Assembly (NCBI GenBank): GCA_963576735.1
Contig: OY755184.1
Location: 5,146,001 to 5,210,000 of the forward strand
Source of the DNA: Bedellia somnulentella
Taxonomy: Eukaryota; Arthropoda; Insecta; Lepidoptera; Bedelliidae
Length of the DNA: 64,000 bases
Direction of reading: 5' to 3'
Shown: piece after piece, positions 30,916 to 40,946 of the stretch
How the letters are laid out: every line of letters starts with the position of its first letter
Numbering within the stretch: position 1 is the stretch's first letter
The notes under the pieces: generated by a model
Seen by the model: the letters and a program-made list of their open reading frames with translations, nothing else
Database searches by the model: none
What the model was told of the DNA's origin: nothing
Position numbers and translations under genes: made by a program

Positions 30916-31294
30916 TCATAATAACATCTCGAATTTTTAAATAACAGCTCAAAAAACTAGTTCCCTATATTTATTAATATTATTTACATTCATTGATCCA
31001 CATGAGCCTGAAAATCTTACTGTTTCACTAAAATGATAAACAATTTCAAAACCATCCTTTTATACGTTGGGGAATAAATTTCCGGACTTGTCTTGTAGCA
31101 AACAAAACTAATAAGATCATTTCAGCAATAAGTTATGATTTGTCAAGATCCTTTGGGAAATTCCCGCGTTCGAATCAGAAGATATTGAAAAAATACTACT
31201 GGAACTAATTTTATTGAAAGGAAAATGATTCAATATGAAACTTCTGTTGCTTTACTCTATGGAAAAGCCAGTCTTGTGAGTGTGCATAAATATA

Positions 31295-31659
31295 ACATAA
31301 CATAAACGTTCACGCCGTTTATCCCCGAAGGGGTTGGCAGAGGTACCAATACTCCTGAACTCACATGGCAAGCGCCATCTAGTTTTCCAGAGAAGGTACC
31401 CACGTTTTGCTTAGACAGTGTACTCACGTGATAGGGGGCAGGCCTATCGCCGTTTTGTACGAATACACTGTCACATGACCAAGTACAACTCAGCCATGTC
31501 GGTTTCCTCACGATGTTTTCCCTCACCGTTAGCAACCATGATAAATTAACCACACATATGACTTTAGAAAAGACAAATTGGTGTAGGCCCGTCCCAGGAT
31601 TGGAACTCACGCCCTTCTGTTTTTCGGGCGGGTGTTCTACCCACTGGACTATCATGTCG
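31295..31659 (-). repeat. SINE family B (subfamily 2), full length
   Basis: 365 bp with an 11-bp target duplication GCATAAATATA at 31284-31294 and 31660-31670. Carries the subfamily-2 head GACATGATAGTCCAGTGGG and CTAGATGGCGCTTGCCATG marker. Confidence 0.9.
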
Positions 31660-31684
31660 GCATAAATATACCATAAATATAAAA

Positions 31685-31870
31685 ACATATGTACACTCAC
31701 GCCATTATTTCCTATTAGGGTAGGCAGAAATTTTCCATTGCCAGTTTGTAAGCTCCTGGCAAACCTCTATAGCTTTGTTTACATCTATAAATTTTTTCAT
31801 ACATGCTCTTTACATACATACTTTTTAGTCCAAATGGGTCCAGCGTGGTCGTCCTCTACTAATATTACAT
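31685..31870 (-). repeat. LINE family E 3' end
   Basis: Minus-strand copy with GGCGTGAGTGTACATATG tail and a decayed coding block (AAAGAGCATGTATGAAAAAA region). Confidence 0.65.
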
Positions 31871-32186
31871 TAAAAGGTATAGAGCAAATGTGGCTGGCCG
31901 TTATATATATGATGGTTAAGCTGTTGACATTACTGCGCTGGTACTGTTTTTAACGATAACATCACATCAATACTTCGTAGCATCAAAAAGCATTTTATAA
32001 GCGCAACTTACAACATGGTAACGGTGTAAAAGCTAAAGCTAACTAAATAGGTAAGCTAAAGCTAAAAAGTAATGGATATATCTATCATAAATTGGTCTCA
32101 TTTTTAATGTACAAAGCCTGTTGCTACTGTTATATACAATGACCACTTTTATTACTCAACCCATAATTTTTCTGGACTATGCGAAT

Positions 32187-32325
32187 AGTAGTGTCAGTAG
32201 AGGACGACCACTGAGAACACGTTTAGATCAAAAAGAAAATTAAATAAAAGGGCAAACAAAGTTTTGCCAGGACCGTATAAAGAGGCCAATAATAATCCTC
32301 TGCCTACCCCAATGTGAAGTAATGG
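32187..32325 (+). repeat. LINE family E 3' end, deleted internally
   Basis: GTCAGTAGAGGACGACCACT, GCAAACAAAGTTTTGCCAGG and CTCTGCCTACCCCAATGTGA are recognisable. Confidence 0.65.
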
Positions 32326-32469
32326 TAAGAAAAAATAAATTCTAAATTCCGAAATATCAAAGTGCTACTCACGCCATTAGATTTTATATTTCGGGAGAAC
32401 CTCTATCATTTTATGTCTCATATCCTTTTTCTTATATCGCGTTTTATTAACATTCATCAATATCATCAT

Positions 32470-32900
32470 TCGTTAGGTTAGGAGGGACTTTACGTTGTTA
32501 TTGTATTGTTTAAAAATAGTAAGGGGAATTATTAATAACCCTAGGATCCTGTCTGAGATACAACTAGTAGTTCCTAGCAGTACACTGAGACGGCGCCGGG
32601 GTAGGTTATTCGCAAGTCCATCGTCGCGGACCAATCTGTCCAGTGAAAATGCTTTTGCTCGTGCATTGAACGCGATGAACCAGGTCTCTGAGCGTGTTGA
32701 TATATTTTCGTGCTCGCTGGCTGAATTTACGAAAACTAGTATGAATTACGTTATCAATAAGGAAAAGTAATTATATAAATTTGGATTTGGAGTAGACGAA
32801 TGTCGTGTATGTTGTATGAAAATGTAGTGTAATATAGCTGTATTAGTTATCATTTCTGTAATGGTTATATTGTTGTGTTTATAAATAAATAAATAAATCA
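32470..32900 (+). pseudogene. LINE C-terminal fragment with TAAA tail
   Basis: Open frame at 32495-32770 includes VVPSSTLRRRRGRLFASPSS and SSENAFARALNAMNQVSERV, a pattern (Arg-rich, then ALN-N and a final D-F segment) typical of insect LINE ends. It stops at 32768-32770, followed by ~110 bp of 3' UTR and a (TAAA)n tail at ~32880-32897. Only the last ~90 residues remain and no catalytic motif is present. Clade not resolved. Confidence 0.55.
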
Positions 32901-33838
32901 TATAATACAATTGCTACTTCACACTTCAAAATAAAATAAGCGTAAAAATATTATAAGATAATACGATTATCTCCGCGCTTCATTTCCGATTCATTTTTTC
33001 ACGATTCACCACTGTTTGCTGCGAGACAATAAACTTTTCCACGGCTTTTACAACCTCCATACGTGACACGAAATGAAATGATATGTCAACAGTGATGGAG
33101 TAGGTAAAATGAAAAAGTTTTATTATATTCCTCGTTCCCATTTCCATATTAGTCGATTCGTTTTTATTTCCACTCCATTTGGTCGCACATTCTCTCATTG
33201 TGTTTCTGAAAAGTTCCGTACAACATCGAAGCATAACTTTTATATCGAGTTACGTACAAGCTTTGTGTATTAAAAATTAAAAGCAACGTTGTAGCGATTC
33301 TTTTGAAAAAATACGGTATTGTTCCCATACTTTATATGCAGAATATTTTAGTAAGTAGCTACTAAAGGTTTTCTCATAAAATTAATAACGAAAAACTATT
33401 TTTATTTTTTTCTTGTTCTGTGATTTATAAAAACCATTTATGTCTTCTGTACTTATGATAAAGAGGAGAAATTTGTTTCTGTGTTTGCTGTAATATATAG
33501 ATTCTGAAACCGCTGACCGACTATTATTATTTAATGATCAAAAACTTACAACATTCCGAAGAAACTTGGGCTTTATACTTTCTACTTTCAAGGGATGACC
33601 AGTGATTAAAGCAACCTTAGATATTTAAAAGAATAACACTACTAGTGCAAAGCTGAAGAAATCCACTAGTAATAAATATAGACAGGTGAAATTCAATCCC
33701 TTGCAATCTCCATATTGCAGTCTGACGTCACTGTTTTACGCCACTCCCTGCCTTATTTCAATTTTATAGGTATTTACGGTATTGAGCGTGCAACTGAGTA
33801 CTATGAAAAGCGACTTAACTTAACAGATGAAAATTAAC
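32901..33838. other. Unassigned AT-rich stretch
   Basis: A minus-strand open frame of 84 codons (32980-33234) has no recognised domain. No repeat family seen. Confidence 0.4.
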
Positions 33839-34012
33839 TTATACTCACGGCTGTAAATCCCAAAAGTGAGTAGCACTTTTGAAACCTCGGTAACTTTCGA
33901 AAGATAAGTGAGGAAGAAATAGTATAATTGGTTGGTGATTAAAGTAACCTCTTATGATATATACGTAAAGAAACGTGGCAGTGCAATTTTAAGCCTACTG
34001 ACACAGCACAAC
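33839..34012 (-). repeat. SINE family A, decayed
   Basis: Recognisable ACTCACGGCTGTAAATCCC (complement of the 3' end) and degraded body. Confidence 0.6.
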
Positions 34013-34130
34013 ATAAAGTATTAGTGATTTGTTTTAGAATCTACATTAATTTACCACTCCACTTACAAGGCGACTTCTTCCTGGTATTTTTAATTAAACG
34101 CTGTTTAATATTTAACAGTACTGTAATATA

Positions 34131-34483
34131 ATTTAAATCTTTTTGTTCATGAAAACCTCATGTGGGGATTATTACTAATAATTAAAGAATAAATAAAGGA
34201 AAGAAAAATTTTCGACACAGGCGGGGATCGAACCCGCGACCTCGGGTAAACGCCCCGACGCTCTGCCTTTGCTCTACCTTTCGAATTAGTAATAATTCGG
34301 AGGAAGGAAACGCAAACACTACTTAAACGTGTAAAACAAATAAAGGATAGAAGAATTTCGCACTGGCAGCCAACTGACACGGTAGCTCAGTGTGCAGAGC
34401 GTCGGGGCGTTTACCCGAGGTCGTGGGTTCGATCCCCGCCTGTGTCGAAAATTTTTCTTTCCTTTATTTATTCTTTAACTATT
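34131..34483 (+). repeat. Family C element, palindromic, with 14-bp duplication
   Basis: AGTACTGTAATATA flanks it at 34117-34130 and 34484-34497. Left arm is an inverted partial tRNA plus tail (34131-34268); right arm has a complete cloverleaf at 34376-34446 and a TTTATT tail. The inverted part reaches deeper into the tRNA (to GACGCTCTGCC) than in the 29-kb copy. Confidence 0.75.
34376..34446 (+). tRNA. tRNA-like cloverleaf inside family C
   Basis: 71-nt cloverleaf with D-loop AGTGTGCA and anticodon loop GCGTTTA; C33 again. Mobile-element-borne, probably not a functional tRNA. Confidence 0.4.
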
Positions 34484-34529
34484 AGTACTGTAATATATTT
34501 TAAAAATAATAGTTTTAATATAAGAAATA

Positions 34530-35126
34530 GCTGTGAAGTGCTAGCGTTGAATAGCACTACCCTATTTGAACCCACGTAGGCCCACGAGATGACTCAGGGT
34601 ATGGGGCTTTTTAAGTGGCTGTTGGGTGATTTGGCTGGAGACCTGTCACCAAAGACTCTTATCTTTTTCTATAACATAACATAAACTTTCACGCCGAATA
34701 TCCCCGAAGGGGTTGGCAGAGGTACTAATACTTCTGAACATCACGTGACTTTGTCACCTGGTGTTCAGAATACCCACGTTTTGCATGGACAGTGTACTCA
34801 CGTGATAGAGGGCAGGCCTATCGCCGTTTTGTACGAGTACACTGTCAAATGACTAAGTACAGCTCAGCACTGTGGGTTTCCCCACGATGTTTTCCCTCAC
34901 CGTTAATAACCATGATAAATTAACCACACATATGTCTTTAGAAAAGACAAATTGGTGTAGGCCCGACCCAGGATTTCAACACTAGTCGTTTGCACGCTAA
35001 CCGGGTGTTCTACCCACTGGGCTATCACGGTCGTATCTTTTCCCTTATTAACTTTCAAAAATGGCTCAGGATTTGTAAAGTCCCAGGCTCTGGCTACCCC
35101 TGTTTGAGATTCGTAGCTGTGATGTA
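34530..35126 (+). repeat. SINE family A, split by SINE B
   Basis: GCTGTGAAGTGCTAGCGTTG to CCAAAGACTCTTATCTTTT, interrupted by SINE B, then TATCTTTTCCCTTATTAACT to GTAGCTGTGATG. TATCTTTT is duplicated at 34660-34667 and 35034-35041. Confidence 0.85.
34668..35033 (-). repeat. SINE family B, full length, nested in A
   Basis: Complete subfamily-1 copy with head at the right (CGACCGTGATAGCCCAGTGG on the minus strand). Confidence 0.9.
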
Positions 35127-35152
35127 ATATAAGATATTATAGACATACTTTT

Positions 35153-35312
35153 AACCAAAAGAAGGCAGGCGTCCGAAGTATAAATAATAAAAGAGCATGT
35201 ATTAAAATATTGATGGAAGTGGACGAAGCTACAGAAGTTTGCCAAGATTGTAAAAAGTGGCGATCTATAGTCTCTATCCACTTCAATGGAAAATAATGGC
35301 GTGAGTATAAAA
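35153..35312 (+). repeat. LINE family E 3' end
   Basis: GAAGGCAGGCGTCCGAAGTA through GTGGACGAAGCTACAGAAG to AATGGCGTGAGTATAAAAAT. Confidence 0.75.
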
Positions 35313-35615
35313 ATGTAAGTAATTTAAACGTAAACCATAAATTGTTATGTTCAATTAATTTACGCTCATGATATATGAATGTGCATAACTTATGCCCATC
35401 TAATATTTACCATTATTCCCAAATATGAAAGTGACCGATGAATTCGGGTTAATGACAAATGAAATATGAATACGCTATGTAATAAGGTCTCCCAGGAATC
35501 CACAATGAACCTCGTTAAGCTGCGTCGAATGGACTGTTTTACTCCTCACTTGATTGGTCGAATGAAAATGACACAACTGATTTTAACAGTATGTTTTTTT
35601 AAGTTAATTTATTAG
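35313..35615. other. Unassigned AT-rich stretch
   Basis: Nothing recognised. Confidence 0.4.
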
Positions 35616-35690
35616 TGGACCTAAAACAATTAGCAAACGCATTAGCTTGGCCATCCAAAGAGGAAATGCTGCTAGCATATTGGGCACGTT
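35616..35690 (+). pseudogene. Second remnant of the IQRGNAAS-type protein
   Basis: Reading TISKRISLAIQRGNAASILGT at 35626-35690, the same C-terminal peptide as the 26-kb remnant, here on the plus strand. Only ~20 codons survive, cut off by a hairpin sequence. Confidence 0.6.
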
Positions 35691-35769
35691 AAGAGCTTAT
35701 TCCATTTGTACGCCAGTTTAACGCACGCGCTTTCAGACGTCTGAATTCAGACAAATGGAATAAGCTCTT
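35691..35769. repeat. Perfect 19-bp inverted repeat (mini-MITE)
   Basis: AAGAGCTTATTCCATTTGT at 35691-35709 and its exact complement at 35751-35769, with a 41-nt spacer. Confidence 0.85.
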
Positions 35770-36149
35770 TACCCTACACCGAGAACGATGAAACGAAATT
35801 TTTCGTTTGTAATGTATATATTTAGTTTTAACTAGTGGAACGGTAGCGCTGTTTTTTTAAATATCTGAGGTTTCTTTCTTCAGTTCCTGCTTAAGCATTG
35901 TGAATTTCAGCGCAATGTTTTCAATTTATTTAATTTATAGCACTCCCTAAACAGTGTATTTCGGTGTTTGTCTACCGATTTCTATGATTCTTTTTTTATT
36001 GAATAGGTAATAATGTTACCTTTTTATTAAAAGCTTTTATTTAACTTGCAATGTATGTATATTTGTGTGTTCGGGTGAAATCTTTGAACTCAATTTTGAA
36101 GTAGATATATTCAACCGTTTGTGCTGAAATTTTGTGGACGCATTTTGTT

Positions 36150-36540
36150 TGGATGACAATATATGATAAGATATGTGACGTCATTCTAAATTCAATATGG
36201 CGGATCATACAAGATGTCAGAACAGTTATATTTAATCCACTTATACAATATGGGTACCAAATGAGAGGGCTTGTTAAGAGTGACTAGAAAAAGAATATGA
36301 CGTCATTCTGAATCCAATATGGCGGACCATGCAGGATGGCGGAATAGTTACCTTTAGTCTACTTCTACAATATGGGTATCAAATGAAAGGGCTTGTTAAG
36401 AGTGACTAGAAAAAGAATATGACATCATTCTGAATCCAATATGGCGGACCATGCAGGATGGCGGAATAGTTACCTTTATTCTACTTCTACAATATGGGTA
36501 TCAAATGAAAGGGCATTTTGAGAGTAATAATAACTTGAAA
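36150..36540 (+). repeat. Tandem array, 122-bp unit, about three copies
   Basis: GACGTCATTCTGAATCCAAT begins units at 36177, 36299 and 36421. Copies 2 and 3 are nearly identical; copy 1 is diverged. Each contains AATATGGCGGACCATGCAGG. Confidence 0.9.
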
Positions 36541-36568
36541 CCAGCGATAACTAAAAAGTAAAAAAAAA

Positions 36569-36591
36569 TAAGTTAAGTTAAGTTAAGTTAA
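36569..36591. repeat. AAGTT pentanucleotide microsatellite
   Basis: About four units of AAGTT. Confidence 0.9.
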
Positions 36592-36593
36592 TT

Positions 36594-36870
36594 AACTTTT
36601 TAAGAAAAAGCTTTTATTTAAACGCTCTAAAAAGAAGAAAATAAAATATTCATACACAATTTATATATAATAATAAAAGCTTGTCGCTCGATTTGCCACA
36701 AATTATTATGATATAAACGAATGTTGATAGGTATGTAAACCTCACGACAAGCTTTTATTTTTATATATAAATTGTGTATAATGAGGAAATGTTAGTATAA
36801 TCCAAAAGGAATATTTTATTTTCTTCTTTTTAAAGCGTTTAAATAAAAGCTTTTTCTTAAAAAGTTTTTT
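36594..36870. mobile_element. Foldback element, both arms
   Basis: Left arm 36594-36686 (AACTTTTTAAGAAAAAGCTT to AAAGCTTGTCG) pairs with right arm 36744-36870. The right arm has an extra ATCCAAAAGGAATATTTTAT segment missing on the left. A related copy lies at 60436-60596. Confidence 0.8.
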
Positions 36871-37084
36871 TACTATTTTTTTTTTTAAAATTAGGGATGA
36901 GTGAGAGGTTTACAAACGTGAGAGTAAACAAATATAATCAGAATGTTCCGAACTGCTAAGCTATCAGGAATTACACGTTTTATTGTGAGTCAATCGTAAA
37001 AGATAGACATAAACTGTGACGGATTTTTTTTAGATAATTTTATGCAGATTTTTTCCGTCATACATGATTTCTATGTAAGTTTAA

Positions 37085-37440
37085 CCATTAAGGCTGCACA
37101 CGCGACGGAAGCTTAAAAAATGGAGTAACTTCTCCCGTTTTCCCAAAATTTCCCGAAATTCCCCTTTACTACTCTGCTGAAAAGTATACTATAACCTGCC
37201 CAGGATAATGAAGAGTAATTGTACCAAGTTTCGGTTGAATCCGTCGAGTAGTTTTTGTTTCCATAAGGAACATACAAACCGACAGACACACATACAGACA
37301 GACAGACAAAAACTTTACTGATTGCATTTTTGGCATCAGTATCGATCCTTAATCATCACCTGATAGTTATTTTGAAAATATATTTCATGTACAGAATTGA
37401 CCTCGCTACAGATTTATTATAAGTATAGATTTAATTTTTA
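37085..37440 (+). repeat. Lepidopteran-type repeat with CAGA tail region (family H)
   Basis: ACCAAGTTTCGGTTGAATCC, then a GACAGACA microsatellite near 37280-37308, ending ACCTCGCTACAGATTTATTA. The end matches 49025-49060 (ACCTCGGTACAGTATTATTA). Confidence 0.65.
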
Positions 37441-37529
37441 TACCATGATTGTAAATATTTTGTAATTGTAAAGGTTAAAACAATAAAATTTGACATCAGT
37501 TTATAACCGAATCATTTGTAGAAACTCAA

Positions 37530-37790
37530 TCTCAAAAGTTCACGCCGTATATTAGTAGTTGGCAGAGGTATTAATACTTTTGAACATCACGTGACACGTT
37601 CACCTGGTGTTCAGAGTACCCACGTTTTGCTTGGACAGTTTACACACCTGTGGGAGTAGGCCTATTGCCGCTGTGTACAATTTCACTGTCACATGACAAA
37701 ATACAACGAAATTTAAATCTTTTTGTTCATGAAAACCTCATGATTTATTTATCTTTTATTTATTAGTAAAATACAACTTAGCCGTAGCCG
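37530..37790 (-). repeat. SINE family B, decayed, split by family C stub
   Basis: TTCACGCCGTATATTAGTAG through CACTGTCACATGAC, resuming after the family C stub as AAAATACAACTTAGCC. Confidence 0.7.
37708..37767 (+). repeat. Family C stub, 60 bp, with 10-bp duplication
   Basis: ATTTAAATCTTTTTGTTCAT at the left, TTTATTTATTAGTA at the right, nothing between. AAAATACAAC is duplicated at 37698-37707 and 37768-37777. Defines both termini of family C. Confidence 0.75.
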
Positions 37791-37887
37791 GGTTTAAAAA
37801 GAAAAATAAAAGAAGAGAAAATATTTATTCGTTGCATACAAACTTACAACACTTAAACACAAAAACAAATAACAAGTACAGTAAAAC

Positions 37888-38141
37888 ATACATACATAAT
37901 TACATATACTCACGGCTATAAATCCCTAGAAGGGGTAGCCAGAGCTAAGGAATTAGAAATTCCTCAGCCTCCTTTGGAGAATTGAGTGGAGTAAAGATGG
38001 TAAAGTAAAGGTTGTTGGTGATGGGTCTCCAACCGCATCGCCCAAAAATCCCTTAAAAGCCCGAATACCGTTAGTCGCCTCTTACGTACACCCATCGGTA
38101 GAAACGGGGTAGTGCTATTCTAAGCCGACACTACACGGCAA
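37888..38141 (-). repeat. SINE family A, full length
   Basis: Minus-strand copy. AGTAAAAC occurs at 37880-37887 and 38145-38152 as the likely target duplication. Confidence 0.9.
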
Positions 38142-38204
38142 ACCAGTAAAACCAGATAAAAATTAAAAAGCCTTGCAACAAAAGGGTTGCTAACTCAGCG
38201 TATT

Positions 38205-38350
38205 GTTGTTTCATGATAACCAAACATTAACCACATATTTGACTTTAAAAAAGACAAATTGGTGTAGGCCCGACCCGGGATTTGAACGCTTATCGTCTGC
38301 ACGATATGAGGACTACAAGTGGTGTTCTTCCCACTGAGCTGTCACGGTTG
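38205..38350 (-). repeat. SINE family B, head region, decayed
   Basis: AAAGACAAATTGGTGTAGGC and the tRNA head (AACCGTGACAGCTCAGTGGG on the minus strand). Confidence 0.7.
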
Positions 38351-38389
38351 TGTTTCTACAAGTCAATAATATTTTTTTTGGTCAAAGTA

Positions 38390-38633
38390 ATGACCTCATA
38401 AACTCACGGTTGTAATCCAAAATATGATGAATAAAGTCTCGAAAGTAACATTTACTGAGCCGCAGGGAGCTTAAAAGGAAAAGATAGTAAATTAAGGGAT
38501 TGTTAGCCAACTTACATACATAGCCATGTATTCCAGCCATATCGTGCAATAATCTCATAAAATGTACCCGTAAGTTACCGAACAACATCCTCTAGGAGTG
38601 ATGAAGTAGTTATATTCTGAGCACTACACGTCA
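38390..38633 (-). repeat. SINE family A, strongly decayed
   Basis: CTCACGGTTGTAATCC at one end and GAGCACTACACG at the other, with the expected spacing. Confidence 0.55.
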
Positions 38634-38674
38634 TTTTTAAATTATCCTGTTACTGTTATATTATAAAAAAAATG

Positions 38675-38921
38675 TGCTGTGTAGTGTCGGCTTAGAATAG
38701 CACTACCCTATTTCTTCCGGTGGGTGTACGTAAGAGGCGACTAACGGTATTGGGGCTTTTAAGGGATTTTTGGGCGATGCGGTTGGAGACCCATCACCAA
38801 AAACCTTTATTTCACCATCTTTTCCCCACGTAACTTCCAAAAGTGGCTGAGGAATTTAAAATTCCTTGGCTCTGGCTACCCCTTCTAGGGAATCACAGCC
38901 GTGAGTATATGTATGTATGTG
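38675..38921 (+). repeat. SINE family A, full length
   Basis: GCTGTGTAGTGTCGGCTTAG to GCCGTGAGTATATGTATGTA; close to consensus. Confidence 0.9.
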
Positions 38922-38995
38922 TTGTATGGTTATCAGATGTGGTGAACGCCTTTCACTAATTAGTTATTAGTAGTCTTCCAAGCCCCACATGAATA

Positions 38996-39389
38996 GGGGT
39001 GTCATACGTGTCACCAATAGGGCGAGCTCGATGTTTAATATTAATCTGATAACAAGATTCAATATAATATGTTTCTCAAACAAAACGATTATATCGAATT
39101 CTGTTGACAAAACGAAATGATTTTTGATGTAGCGTGATTCGCGACACCGTTTTTAGAGCTGCAGGACAGGCACGAGCCGTGTTGAAACTAGTTATCGCGT
39201 GGGATAAAGCAGCCATCTCTTACGCACTTACTTAGTATCGTATACTGCCATCTCATTCTAACCGTTATCGTGTCGATAAAATAGTGCTCGTGCTTGCCCA
39301 GCTGGTAGTTTTCGACTTCACGTACTTACGAGCTGGCGTACCACTTAAATATATTTTCTTGCAACATTCGGTGAAACGTATGACACCCC
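38996..39389. mobile_element. 394-bp element with 20-bp TIRs and 7-bp duplication
   Basis: GGGGTGTCATACGTGTCACC at 38996 and GGTGAAACGTATGACACCCC at 39370 differ by one base as inverted repeats. ATGAATA flanks both sides (38989-38995 and 39390-39396). A family F block lies inside. A 103-bp relative of the left end with its flank is at 39846-39946. Confidence 0.6.
39190..39305 (+). repeat. Repeat family F
   Basis: TATCGCGTGGGATAAAGCAG through ATAAAATAGTGCTCGTGC. Confidence 0.65.
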
Positions 39390-39403
39390 ATGAATAGATA
39401 GAT

Positions 39404-40124
39404 AATCGTGATAGTTCAGTTGGTAGAACACGGGTTATCGTGCAGACGATGGGGGTTCACATCCCGGTCGTGCCTACACCGATTCGTCTTTTCCAAAGTC
39501 ATTAATTAACTGAAATACATACATATACTCACGGCTATAAATCCCTGAACGGGGTAGCCAGAACTTTGGAATGCGAAATTCCTCAGCCACTTTTGGAAGT
39601 TGATTGGGGAAAAGATGGTAATAATAAATGTTTTTGGTGACGGGTCTCCAACCACATCACCCAAAAATCACTTTAAAAGCCCCTATGCCCTTAGTCGCCT
39701 TTTACGATCACCCACGGGTAGAAATGGGGTAGTGTTATTCTAAGCCGACACTACACAGCCAATAATTAACTGACTGCGGTTAATTATCATGGTTGTTAAC
39801 GGTGAGGGAAAAAACCGTGAGGGAATCCACATGGCTAAGTACGCCTCTCAGTTCTTTAGTTATTAGTAGTCTGTAATGGGTCAGGTAGATGGGTTTCCAG
39901 CCCCATATGAATAGGGGTTTCATACGTTTCACCGAATGTCTGACAAATCATTTGACAGTATATTCGTAAACAACGGTGATAGCCCTGCCCCCTATCACGT
40001 GAGTACACGGTCCCAGCAAACGTGGACACCCTACTCTGAAGAACACCAGGTGACAATGTCACGTGATGTCCAAAAGTATTAGTAACCCTGCCTACTAGTT
40101 CAGGGATATAACGTTTTGAGTTTG
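39404..40124 (+). repeat. SINE family B, twice interrupted
   Basis: Head at 39413 onward (AATCGTGATAGTTCAGTTGG), first interruption by SINE A (39514-39762), second by a 103-bp block at 39846-39946, then the body to 40124. Confidence 0.8.
39514..39760 (-). repeat. SINE family A, full length, nested in B
   Basis: TAATTAACTGA is duplicated at 39503-39513 and 39763-39773. Confidence 0.9.
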
Positions 40125-40449
40125 ATTAATAGATAAAGATAAAATATATTTAATTGTCACCAAACTCAAAACAACATTTAAAAATAATAGGAATTAAATA
40201 CAGAAGGCAACAAAAAGGCTAAGTTCTGCTCCCAACGTTATCCGCAGGACACTGCTGGGGAGTTGGTTTTCTCATACCGCCTCTTACTTACATACTAAGT
40301 GCGACATTCTCGTTACATTTTAGTACCGCTGTATTATAACGGTTTACACAAAATGTTTACACAAATGTGTTAACACAACTGGATAAATGCTATTCAAAGC
40401 TGACAAAGGTACTAAATAAATATAATATTTAGCATTTCGGATTTTTTAT

Positions 40450-40683
40450 ACTTACACACATATTAGCCAGAGCTAAGGAATTAGAAATTCCTCATCCACT
40501 TTGGGAAAATTGAGTGGGGAAAAGATGGAAAAGTAAAGGTTGTTGGTGATGGGTCTCCAACCGCATCGCCCAAAAATCCCTTAAAAGCCCCAAAACCGTT
40601 AGTGCCTCTAATGTACACCTATCGGTAGAAAGGGAGTAGTGCTATTCTAAGCCGACACTACACTGCGACCGACACTACACGGC
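40450..40683 (-). repeat. SINE family A
   Basis: Minus-strand copy with a duplicated 5' end (GACACTACACTGCGACC then GACACTACACGGC). Confidence 0.85.
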
Positions 40684-40870
40684 GAAATATACAATGGCGT
40701 ATACAACCTTAATGGTTTAGTTAATGTTCAATAACTTCACCCTCTATAATTAATATATAAAATAAGACTATTGTAAAGTTCTGATTAGAATAAATATGAA
40801 TTAATCAAGCAAAGGACTAAGCAGTCTCAAAAATTATATATCACATTTGGAATTTATATTTTTCACTATT

Positions 40871-40946
40871 CAAAAGTGGCTGAGGAATTTGTGGTTCTAA
40901 TTCCTTAGCTCTGGCTACCCCTTCTTGGGATTTATAGCAGTGAGTG
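40871..40946 (+). repeat. SINE family A, 3' fragment
   Basis: CAAAAGTGGCTGAGGAATTT to TATAGCAGTGAG. Confidence 0.75.

Larger units (their letters stand above)
29940..30960. mobile_element. Candidate foldback element with GC-rich core
   Basis: Left flank has degenerate ~20-bp units such as AATTCAATGGGCGGTAAAAA; the right flank (30345-30530, resuming after a SINE B at 30924) has the complement, e.g. TTTTTACCGCCCATTTAATT. The centre includes GCATGCAT palindromes, a CTAACC array at 30176-30194, and a CG-rich patch at 30225-30300. Termini not resolved. Confidence 0.5.

Noticed and set aside
31257..31700. 147-codon open frame on the minus strand
   Set aside because: It lies wholly across a full-length SINE B. 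The same 'protein' words recur in every SINE B copy in other frames, so it is not a gene.
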